A stretch of DNA of 64,000 bases, from positions 42,999 to 106,998 of the forward strand of contig DATNDG010000006.1 in NCBI GenBank assembly GCA_035553515.1, in the 5' to 3' direction. This DNA comes from DAHUYF01 sp035553515. Lineage in GTDB: Bacteria > Pseudomonadota > Alphaproteobacteria > ATCC43930 > CGMCC-115725. Position 1 is the stretch's first letter. Every line of letters begins with the position of its first letter. Positions 56,940-64,000 of this stretch are shown piece by piece. Position numbers and translations under genes: made by a program. The notes beneath the pieces were generated by a model. That model was not told the DNA's origin. It saw only the letters and a program-made list of their open reading frames with translations, and made no database searches.

Positions 56940-58948
56940 GCGGGCTCACTCACGCGCACGTGCTCGGCAAGCCATTTCTCGCGGGCGGCGCGGCGCTCGC
57001 GATCGAGCCGCGCCACCTCCTCGGCGGGGATGACGTACTCCTCGACATCGCGCCAGGCGAACCAAACGAAGACGCCATAAGCGCCGACGAGCCCGACGAT
57101 CACCAGCCACCAGATGTGCCAGATGAGCGAGAAGCCGGTGATCGTGCAGAAGAAGGCGGTGATGAATCCGGTCGGGCTGTTGCGCGGCATCTCGATCGCC
57201 TCGTAATGCGGCTCCGGCGACAATTGCTGGGTCTCGATGGCGCGCCGCTTGATCTCCCAATAGGGCTCCTCGCCCTGGACGTTGGGCAGCACCGCGAAAT
57301 TGAACACAGGCGGCGGCGAGGTCGTCGCCCATTCGAGCGAGCGCCCGTTCCAAGGGTCGCCCATGACGTCGCGCAGTTGCTCGCGCCGCCGGATGCTGAC
57401 AACGATCTGCACCAGTTGGCAGACCATGCCGATGAACAGAATGATGATGCCGAACGAGGCGGCGAGCACCCAGGGACGCCACGCGGCCACCTCGTAATGC
57501 TGCAGCCGCCGCGTCATCCCGAGAAGCCCGGCCACGTAAAGCGGCACGAAGGTCACGTAGAATCCGACGAGAGTGAACCAGAAGGCGGCCTTGCCCCAGC
57601 CCTCCTGAAGCCGGAATCCGAACGCCTTTGGAAACCAGTAAGTGACCCCGGCGAAGACGCCGAAGAGCACGCCGGCGATGATTACATTGTGGAAATGCGC
57701 GACCAGGAACAGGCTGTTGTGCACCAGGAAATCGGCGGGCGGCACCGCCAGCATGACGCCGGTCATGCCGCCGATCACGAAGGTCACCATGAAGCCCACC
57801 GCCCACAGCATCGGCGTAGCGAAATTGATGCGGCCGCCATACATGGTGAAAAGCCAGTTGTAGATCTTCACCCCGGTACCGACGGCGATGATGCTGGTGG
57901 CGATACCGAAGACCGCATTGACGTTGCCGCCCGCGCCCATCGTGAAGAAGTGATGCAACCACACCATGAAGGAGACGATGCAGATGAACATCGTCGCCGC
58001 GACCATCGAACGGTAGCCGAAGAGCGGCTTGCCGGAGAAGGTGGGGACCACCTCGGAGAAGACGCCGAAGCAGGGCAGCACGAGGATGTAGACCTCGGGA
58101 TGGCCCCAGGCCCAAATCAAGTTGATGAACATCATCATGTTGCCGCCGCCGGTATTGGTGAAGAAGTGGAAGCCCAGATAGCGGTCGAGGATCAGCATCC
58201 CGAGCGTCGCGGTGAGCACCGGGAAGGCGGCAATGATGAGCAGACTGGCGGCGAGCGCCGTCCAAGTGAAAACGGGCATACGCAGATAACTCATGCCCGG
58301 CGCCCGCACCTTCAGAATGGTGGTGACGAAATTTATCCCGGTGAGCAGCGTGCCCACCCCGGAGATCTGCACCGCCCAGAGGTAATAATCGACGCCAACC
58401 CCGGGCGAGTAGCGCAGCTCCGACAAAGGCGGGTAGACCAGCCATCCCGTGCGCGCGAACTCGCCGACGATCAGCGAGAGATTGACCAGCAGGGCGCCGG
58501 TGGCCGTGAGCCAGAAGCTCGTCGAGTTGAGCGTCGGGAACGCCACGTCGCGCACGCCCAGTTGCAGCGGCACAACGAAGTTCATCAGCCCGATCACGAG
58601 GGGCATGGCAGCAAAGAAGATCATGATGGTGCCATGCGCCGAGAAGACCTGGTTGTAATGCTCGGGCGGCAGATATCCCGGCGCGCGGAAGGCAAGTGCC
58701 TGCTGCGAGCGCATCATGACCGCGTCGATGAAGCCGCGCAGCAGCATCACCATGCCAAGCGAGATGTACATGACGCCGATGCGCTTGTGGTCGACGCTGG
58801 TGATCCACTCATGCCAGAGGTAGGGTAGATGGCCCCTCACCACCACCCAGAACAGCACGGCGGTGACGATGCTGATCACCACCAGCGCGGCGATGAACGG
58901 GATCGGCTGATCGAACGGGATCGCCTGCAGCGTGAGCTTGCCGAGCAT
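56936..58948 (-). CDS. cyoB: Cytochrome bo3 ubiquinol oxidase subunit I
   Basis: A 670-aa heme-copper oxidase catalytic subunit. The HPEVY motif (WAWGHPEVYILVLP) carries a CuB His and the cross-linked Tyr, further CuB His lie in VWLHHFFTMG, and the heme ligand pair in LVAHFHNVIIAG. It reduces O2 to water with quinol electrons and pumps protons. GTWGM-type helices count ~15. Starts one base after the cyoA stop. Confidence 0.96.
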   Translation of the reverse strand: MLGKLTLQAIPFDQPIPFIAALVVISIVTAVLFWVVVRGHLPYLWHEWITSVDHKRIGVMYISLGMVMLLRGFIDAVMMRSQQALAFRAPGYLPPEHYNQVFSAHGTIMIFFAAMPLVIGLMNFVVPLQLGVRDVAFPTLNSTSFWLTATGALLVNLSLIVGEFARTGWLVYPPLSELRYSPGVGVDYYLWAVQISGVGTLLTGINFVTTILKVRAPGMSYLRMPVFTWTALAASLLIIAAFPVLTATLGMLILDRYLGFHFFTNTGGGNMMMFINLIWAWGHPEVYILVLPCFGVFSEVVPTFSGKPLFGYRSMVAATMFICIVSFMVWLHHFFTMGAGGNVNAVFGIATSIIAVGTGVKIYNWLFTMYGGRINFATPMLWAVGFMVTFVIGGMTGVMLAVPPADFLVHNSLFLVAHFHNVIIAGVLFGVFAGVTYWFPKAFGFRLQEGWGKAAFWFTLVGFYVTFVPLYVAGLLGMTRRLQHYEVAAWRPWVLAASFGIIILFIGMVCQLVQIVVSIRRREQLRDVMGDPWNGRSLEWATTSPPPVFNFAVLPNVQGEEPYWEIKRRAIETQQLSPEPHYEAIEMPRNSPTGFITAFFCTITGFSLIWHIWWLVIVGLVGAYGVFVWFAWRDVEEYVIPAEEVARLDRERRAAREKWLAEHVRVSEPA

Positions 58949-59827
58949 TCACTTCTCCGGCCGGGGATGGACGCTGATGCCGCCGCGCCCCGTCTCGTAG
59001 CCCCCGCCCGGCGGAATGCGTCGCGTGGCGATCAACGAGAAGAGACCGGGATCGACGTAGCGATAGGTGTAAGGATGGACGTTGAGACTCTGCTTCTGGA
59101 GGGTGCGGTAGGCGGCGGGGTCCAGATCCGGGCCGCGCTGCTGCACCTGCGTCACCCAGCGTGCGAACTGAGACGGCGGAAGGGCGTGGACGGTGAAATT
59201 CATGTCGGAGAAGCCGTCGCCGCTGAATTGGGTGGACTGGCCGTAAAACTGGCCCGGGTGCGATGCCTCCAGGTTGAGCTGCGTCACCATGCCGTTCATC
59301 GTCGCGATCATGCTGCCGAGCTGCGGCACGAAGAAGGCGTTCATCACGCTTGCCGAGGTGAGCGAGAAATGCACGGGAACGCCGGCGGGAAGGACGAGGT
59401 CGTTGACGCTCGCGATGCCTTCCTCCGGATAGATGAAGAGCCACTTCCAGTCGAGCGAGACGACCTGCACCTCGAGCGGCTTCTGCAGCGGGCTGAGCGG
59501 CCGCCGCGGATCGAGATCGTGCGCGCCGATCCAGATCACGCCACCGAGAAAGATGATGACCATGATCGGGATCGCCCAGACGATGAGCTCGAGCCGCCCG
59601 GAATAGGCCCATTCCGGCAAGTAGACCGCCCGCTTGTTGCCTGAACGGAACCACCAGGCGAAGGCGAGGATCGCGATGATCGTCGGCACGACGATCACCA
59701 GCATGATCTCGACGGAGTTGATCATGATCAGGCCGGCGGCGGCGCCGACCGGCCCTTTCGCGTCGAAGATGCTGCCGGCGCAGCCGGCCAGCGGCAGCGG
59801 CGCAAGCATGGCAAGAAGGCGCCGCAT
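58949..59827 (-). CDS. cyoA: Cytochrome bo3 ubiquinol oxidase subunit II
   Basis: 292 aa from the ATG giving MRRLLAMLAPLPLAGC: a lipoprotein signal with lipobox LAGC, so the mature N-terminal Cys is acylated. Two transmembrane helices (MINSVEIMLVIVVPTIIAILAFAWW and LIVWAIPIMVIIFLGGVIW) precede a periplasmic cupredoxin-like domain with no CuA Cys pair, as in quinol oxidases. In-frame ATGs at 59920 and 59932 would add a charged leader before the lipobox. First gene of cyoABCD; the promoter is in the gap to 60192. Confidence 0.92.
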   Translation of the reverse strand: MRRLLAMLAPLPLAGCAGSIFDAKGPVGAAAGLIMINSVEIMLVIVVPTIIAILAFAWWFRSGNKRAVYLPEWAYSGRLELIVWAIPIMVIIFLGGVIWIGAHDLDPRRPLSPLQKPLEVQVVSLDWKWLFIYPEEGIASVNDLVLPAGVPVHFSLTSASVMNAFFVPQLGSMIATMNGMVTQLNLEASHPGQFYGQSTQFSGDGFSDMNFTVHALPPSQFARWVTQVQQRGPDLDPAAYRTLQKQSLNVHPYTYRYVDPGLFSLIATRRIPPGGGYETGRGGISVHPRPEK

Positions 59828-60192
59828 CCGGCGCGGCCCGGCCGGGGGCGACGACGCGCCCGGCGGCGATTCCGGATGCGTCGAGCCGTCGACTCCGCTT
59901 CGAGCCTCCTGCGCCGCCATCGTGGGGTCCATAGCTGAGGCCGCCCGGCCGCGTCGCGCGCGACGTCCCGGCGGGCAGCACTGAAAGGCATTCACGCTAA
60001 CGGCGGCGAGGGCCGAGCGTGCCAACCGGCAGATGCGGAACCATCGGATGAGGCGATCGGTCGCGCCCGTCTCGCTGAGGCCGCGGGTCGGCGAACCTGC
60101 GGTGACGACGGTCGTTTCCTTCGTCGAGGCCTCTTTATGTCCGCTGCTCGAGCGGCGCCGGCGCCGCAGCGATCACGCCTGAAAGGACCGTC
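59828..60192. other. Divergent intergenic region, cyoA/ctpA
   Basis: 365 bases without a clear gene. The part next to cyoA (up to 59932) is in frame with cyoA and may be translated if an earlier start is used. The remainder must hold divergent promoters for the cyo operon and ctpA. A GTTTCCTTCGTCG run and a CTCTTTATGTCC stretch near 60110-60145 are the least GC-rich bits; no RNA gene or repeat was seen. Confidence 0.5.
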
Positions 60193-61500
60193 ATGAAGTT
60201 GGTGCAAGCCCTCGCCCTTGCCGCGCTGGCGGCACCGCTGCTGCTCGTCCCGCGCGGCCCTTCCCGCGCAGCCGATGCCGCCGCCGGAGGCGTACCGCCC
60301 GAGGATCTCCGCCTCTTCGAGCAGGTGATGCGGCAGGTCGAGCGCAGCTATGTCCGCCCGGTGGCGCCGGACCAACTCACGGCCAACGCACTGAAAGGCA
60401 TGGTGAACCGGCTCGACCCGCATTCCGACTACATGGACAGGAAGGAATATAAGCAGACAGCGGCCAATATCAGCGGCGCCTTCGGCGGCATCGGCATCCG
60501 CATCACGGAGGAGACGGGTGTGCCTAAGGTCATCTCGCCGATCGACGGCACGCCGGCAGCCCATGCCGGACTCGAGCCCGGCGATCTCATCGTCGCCGTC
60601 AACGGAGAGGCCACCGACGGCATGGACCTGCTGCAGACCGTCTCAGCGCTCCGTGGCGACCCGGGGAGCCGCGTCACGCTGACGATCGAACGCGGCAACA
60701 AGGCGCCGTTTCCGGTCACCTTGAGGCGAGCGACGATCGACGTGCCCACGGTCAAATACCAGCTGGAGCCGAACCGGATCGCCTTTCTGCGCATCAGCGA
60801 ATTCGATGCCACGACGCCCGGAGCGGCGCGCGCCGCGATCGAGACGATGAAGCGCGAGGCGGGCGGGCATCTGCGCGGGTTGATGCTCGATCTGCGCGAC
60901 GATCCCGGCGGGCTGCTCGGCGCCGCGATCGCCATCGCCGGCGATTTCCTCGACGGCGGCACAGTGGTCTCGACCCGTGGCCGCCTATCGGCGGACAACC
61001 AAGTCTATGCTGCGTCGGGCGGAGGCGACCTCCTGCCGGGCGTACCGGTCGCCGTACTCGTCAACAGCGGCTCGGCCTCGGCCTCCGAGATCGTCGCGGG
61101 CGCGCTGCAGGACCGGCGGCGCGCGACGGTGATGGGCACGCGCAGCTTCGGCAAGGGATCGGTGCAGACCGTGATCCCGCTCGGCGACGAGGGTGCGCTC
61201 CGGTTGACGACGGCGCTCTACTACACGCCCTCCGGCCGCTCGATCCAGGGCATAGGCATCTCGCCGGATGTCGTCCTGCCGGCGCCCGCCAAGGAGCAGG
61301 TGACAAGCGCCGTGATCAACCACGAGAACGATCTCCACGGAGCCTTCTCGCCGGTGGGAACGGCGGCGCACAAACCCATGCCGCAGAGCTTCTCGCGGCC
61401 GATCAAGCCCGATCTCATCGCCACGCCGCAGGACGGCCAGCTCAAAGCGGCGCTCGCGCAATTCGAGCGGGAGCTGGGGACCCGGCGGGCGGAGCAATGA
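60193..61500 (+). CDS. ctpA: S41 family C-terminal processing protease
   Basis: 435 aa with a Sec signal (MKLVQALALAALAAPLLLV), an N-terminal helical part, a PDZ domain (residues ~90-175, PVISPIDGTPAAHAGLEPGD) and a tail-specific protease domain. Catalytic Ser is about S296 (NSGSASASEI) and Lys K321 (SFGKGSVQT), 25 residues apart as in Prc/CtpA. A periplasmic endoprotease for processing or turnover of envelope proteins. CTGAAAGGA precedes the ATG. It is divergent from cyoA. Confidence 0.95.
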   Translation: MKLVQALALAALAAPLLLVPRGPSRAADAAAGGVPPEDLRLFEQVMRQVERSYVRPVAPDQLTANALKGMVNRLDPHSDYMDRKEYKQTAANISGAFGGIGIRITEETGVPKVISPIDGTPAAHAGLEPGDLIVAVNGEATDGMDLLQTVSALRGDPGSRVTLTIERGNKAPFPVTLRRATIDVPTVKYQLEPNRIAFLRISEFDATTPGAARAAIETMKREAGGHLRGLMLDLRDDPGGLLGAAIAIAGDFLDGGTVVSTRGRLSADNQVYAASGGGDLLPGVPVAVLVNSGSASASEIVAGALQDRRRATVMGTRSFGKGSVQTVIPLGDEGALRLTTALYYTPSGRSIQGIGISPDVVLPAPAKEQVTSAVINHENDLHGAFSPVGTAAHKPMPQSFSRPIKPDLIATPQDGQLKAALAQFERELGTRRAEQ

Positions 61501-61518
61501 AGCACGGATGGGCAAGAC

Positions 61519-61779
61519 ATGGATTCGGGCCGCGCCCCTGAACGCACCACGACCGAGGCCGGGCGCGCCGCGCCCGAGCGACGCCGCAAACGCGAGCGAG
61601 ACGAGCTCGTCGGCATCATCGCCTCGACCGCCCACGGCCTCTTCTTCCTGGCGCTCGCCGCGGCGGCGCTGCTGCGCTTCGGCGCCATCTTCGCAGCCGT
61701 GGCCGCGCTCATCGGCGTGATCGCGCTGGCTTCGCTCTGGCAGGCCGGGACAGAACTGCGTCGGTATCGGCGGAAGTAA
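61519..61779 (+). CDS. Small membrane protein, function unknown
   Basis: 86 aa, charged N-terminal third (ERRRKRERDELVG), then two adjacent hydrophobic helices (about residues 32-50 and 54-72) and a basic end (LRRYRRK), i.e. a helical hairpin with both ends inside. It follows ctpA by 18 bases with a weak GGGCAAG upstream and may be cotranscribed. No family recognised. Confidence 0.5.
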   Translation: MDSGRAPERTTTEAGRAAPERRRKRERDELVGIIASTAHGLFFLALAAAALLRFGAIFAAVAALIGVIALASLWQAGTELRRYRRK

Positions 61780-61806
61780 GGCCGCGCCGGAGGAAGTGCC
61801 GGGGCC

Positions 61807-64000
61807 TCACTCGCCTGGCGCGGGGTGATGCTGCCAGCGGGCCATGCGGCGGTGGCCCCACTCGCGCAGACGCTGGAAGACGACATAGAGCATCGGGATG
61901 AGGAAGATGCCGATCGAGCTCGCCACCACCATGCCGGCGAAGACCGAGGTACCGATGTCGCGCCGGCTGATGCGCGCCGCGCCATGGGCAAAGACCAACG
62001 GCACCAGCCCCAGTACGAAGGCGATCGAGGTCATCATCACCGCGCGAAAGCGCATGCGCGCCCCGGCCACCGCCGCCTCGGCGATCGGCCGGCCCGCCTC
62101 GCGTTGCTCCTTGGCGAATTCGACGATCAGGATTCCGTTCTTCGCGGCGAGCGCGATCAGCACGACGAGCCCGATCTGCGCGTAGAGATCGAGGGTCAGC
62201 CCCGCCACCATGATGCCGATATAGGCGCCGAGCACGCCGATCACGACCGAGAGCAGCACCGGAATCGGGATCATCCAGCTCTCATAGAGTCCGACCAGGA
62301 AGAGGAAGGCGAAGACCACCGCAGCGCCCAGGATCGGCCCGGTCTGGCCGGCGGCTTCATGCTCCTGATAAGCGGTGCCGGTCCATTCGAAGCCGTAACC
62401 CGCCGGCAGCGTCCTGGCCGAGACCTCCTGCATGGCGGCGAGCGCGCCACCCGAGGAGGCGCCGGGGGCGGGACTGCCATTGATGGTGATCGAGCGGTAA
62501 TTGTTGTAGCGGGTGATCACCTGCGGCCCGATCACCGTGTGCTCGCTGGCGATCGAGCGCAGCGGCACCATCTGGCCTGCGCTGTTGCGCACATGGATCT
62601 GCCAGATATCGGCGAGATCGCGGCGATCGCGCGCCTCACCCTCGATGTTGACCTGCCAGACGCGGCCGTAAAGGTTGAAATTGTTGACGAAGAAGCCGCC
62701 CAAGGTCGATTGCAGCGCAGTGAACACGTCGTTCATGTTGAGGCCGAGGGCCTGCGCCTTGTCGCGGTCGATATCGAGCCAGATCGAAGGCGTCGTCGCG
62801 GTGAAGGTGGAGAAGATGCGGGCAAGCCGCGGATCGCGGTTGGCGGCGGCGATCACTCCCTGCATCACGCTCGCCATGGCGGCGGGGTCCTGGCCCTGGA
62901 GCGCCTCGAGCTGGTATTCGAACCCGCCGCCGGTCGAAAGGCCGATGATCGGCGGCAAATTGAAGGGCACGATGGTCGCGGTCGGAATGCGCCGCGCCTC
63001 AGCGAAGATGCGGCGGATCAGCGCCTGCGCCGAATCGCCGGATCCCGTCCGCTCGGAAAACGGCTTCAGCTTCGCCACCAGGAAGGCGGCATTCGGCTCG
63101 TTGCCCTGATCGAGCAGCGAGAAGCCGATTACCGAGAAGACATCCTGCACCTGCGGCATGGATCTGAGCATCCGCTCGACCTCGGCCGTGGTAGCGCTGG
63201 TACGCGCCACGGAAGCGCCGTCGGGGAGCTGCACGTTGAGGAAGAAGGCGCCCTGGTCCTCTTCGGGCAGGAAGCTCGTCGGCGTGACGCGCGACACCAG
63301 GAAGATGCCGAGCGCGAAGCCCGCCACCAGCAGCAGCGACAGCGCCGAGACGCGAATGAGCCGCCCGACGATCCGCGCATAGCCGCCGCGCGCGCCCTCG
63401 ATGCCGCGCAGCACCAGCGCGATGGGGCCGCGCTTCTTCGGCTCATGGCGGAGGAAGAGCGCGCAGAGCGCCGGCGACAAGGTGAGCGCGTTCAGAGCCG
63501 AGATCAGCATGGCGGCGCTGATGGTGACGGCGAATTGGCGGAAGAGCTCGCCGGTGATGCTCGGGATGAAGGCGACCGGCACGAAGACCGAGAGCAGCAC
63601 CAGGCTGATGGCGATGATCGGACCGGTAATCTGCCGCATCGCCTTCATCGCCGCCTGGGCCGGCGGCAGATCGGGCTCCTCCTCGAGCACGCGCTCGACA
63701 TTCTCGACGACGACGATGGCGTCGTCGACGACGATGCCGATCGCCAGCACCATGGCAAGGAGCGACACGGTGTTGGCGGAATAGCCCATCGCCAGCAGCA
63801 CGGCGAAGGCGCCGATGAGGCTCACCGGGACGGCGACGGCGGGAATGATCGTCGCGCGCAAATTGCCGAGGAACAGGAACACGACGAGGACGACGAGGCA
63901 AAAGGCCTCGCCGAGGGTCCATAGCACCTCATGGATGGTGTCGCTGACGAAGAGCGTGGAATCGTAGACGATTTGCGCCTTGAGGCCGGGCGGAAAGCGC
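61807..64000 (-). CDS. RND efflux pump permease (AcrB/MexB type), 5' end off window
   Basis: The window holds the last ~730 residues. The visible part starts in the AcrB region before transmembrane helix 2 (FPPGLKAQIVYDSTLFVSDTI), then FLFLGNLRATIIPAVAVPVSL and VDDAIVVVENVERVL with the proton-relay Asp pair (VVDDAIVVVENV), and a second periplasmic half, GRVWQVNIEGEARDR, ending in helices 7-12 and RLREWGHRRMARWQHH. It is a tripartite drug/proton antiporter of the HAE1 family. The membrane-fusion protein and start lie beyond position 64000. Confidence 0.93.
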   Translation of the reverse strand, partial: RFPPGLKAQIVYDSTLFVSDTIHEVLWTLGEAFCLVVLVVFLFLGNLRATIIPAVAVPVSLIGAFAVLLAMGYSANTVSLLAMVLAIGIVVDDAIVVVENVERVLEEEPDLPPAQAAMKAMRQITGPIIAISLVLLSVFVPVAFIPSITGELFRQFAVTISAAMLISALNALTLSPALCALFLRHEPKKRGPIALVLRGIEGARGGYARIVGRLIRVSALSLLLVAGFALGIFLVSRVTPTSFLPEEDQGAFFLNVQLPDGASVARTSATTAEVERMLRSMPQVQDVFSVIGFSLLDQGNEPNAAFLVAKLKPFSERTGSGDSAQALIRRIFAEARRIPTATIVPFNLPPIIGLSTGGGFEYQLEALQGQDPAAMASVMQGVIAAANRDPRLARIFSTFTATTPSIWLDIDRDKAQALGLNMNDVFTALQSTLGGFFVNNFNLYGRVWQVNIEGEARDRRDLADIWQIHVRNSAGQMVPLRSIASEHTVIGPQVITRYNNYRSITINGSPAPGASSGGALAAMQEVSARTLPAGYGFEWTGTAYQEHEAAGQTGPILGAAVVFAFLFLVGLYESWMIPIPVLLSVVIGVLGAYIGIMVAGLTLDLYAQIGLVVLIALAAKNGILIVEFAKEQREAGRPIAEAAVAGARMRFRAVMMTSIAFVLGLVPLVFAHGAARISRRDIGTSVFAGMVVASSIGIFLIPMLYVVFQRLREWGHRRMARWQHHPAPGE

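Noticed and set aside
56927..58828. 633-aa His/Asp/Glu-rich plus-strand frame over cyoB
   Set aside because: Artefact opposite a membrane protein; CyoB motifs are clear on the minus strand.
61825..63924. 699-aa plus-strand frame over the RND permease
   Set aside because: Same artefact; acidic and His-rich without domains, while the AcrB-type protein is clear on the minus strand.

Overview
The window is a high-GC stretch of bacterial chromosome that most resembles an alphaproteobacterium (Rhodospirillales or Hyphomicrobiales type). Pointers are the PlcP/Agt lipid-remodelling pair, a CyaC-type adenylate cyclase, a ferritin-VIT1 fusion, a DUF1194 protein, a cyoABCD oxidase and a dispersed TTCGACAAGCTCAGGATGAGG-type repeat. 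Genus cannot be assigned from sequence alone. I see no rRNA, tRNA, CRISPR array, phage or insertion sequence; it reads as ordinary, tightly packed chromosome with many short operons on both strands. The strong GC bias creates long antisense open frames, which were rejected.

Layout. 0-5 kb: prkA-yeaH-spoVR stationary-phase/stress kinase operon. 5-14 kb: single genes (MFS, MsrB, ferritin-VIT1, a 50-aa membrane protein, FAH hydrolase, DUF1330, VOC protein, DUF1194, HrpB helicase, GpdQ-like phosphodiesterase). 14-20.7 kb: Kup, a DUF6197-like protein, a DHA2 exporter and an ECF sigma/anti-sigma operon. 20.7-25.4 kb: a truncated DUF6328 gene coupled to an acyltransferase, a Tat metallophosphoesterase plus cupredoxin, and divergently a cytochrome-b/2Fe-2S adenylate cyclase. 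25.4-29.5 kb: a possible small RNA, an MBL hydrolase, a long interrupted palindrome and a four-gene phosphate-starvation lipid operon (unknown gene, methyltransferase, PlcP, glycosyltransferase) preceded by a Pho-box-like site.

29.5-44.3 kb: ArfB, an orphan histidine kinase, an SDR, gltBD, a DUF4272 protein, an M24 protein with an altered metal site, a 3-hydroxyisobutyrate-type dehydrogenase, an HTH protein with nested inverted repeats upstream, and an HpcH/HpaI aldolase. 44.4-48.5 kb: a seven-gene Mrp/Mbh-type cation antiporter operon with only one large antiporter-like subunit. 48.5-51.5 kb: XRE-cupin regulator, MHS transporter and class II aldolase. 52.3-55.8 kb: a compact regulon of SDR, mandelonitrile-lyase-type cupin, LysR regulator and MFS exporter; two matching 19-bp LysR-type boxes mark its two promoters. 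55.8-60 kb: cyoABCD. 60.2-64 kb: CtpA protease, a small membrane protein and an RND efflux pump cut by the window edge.

The most interesting signals are regulatory: the duplicated LysR box, the Pho-box-like site before the lipid operon, the intergenic RNA candidate after cyaC, and the nested operator upstream of the HTH gene. Among proteins, the M24 protein with Cys in place of a metal-binding Asp and the Mbh-style Mrp module stand out. All family names come from reading the sequences; no database search was run.
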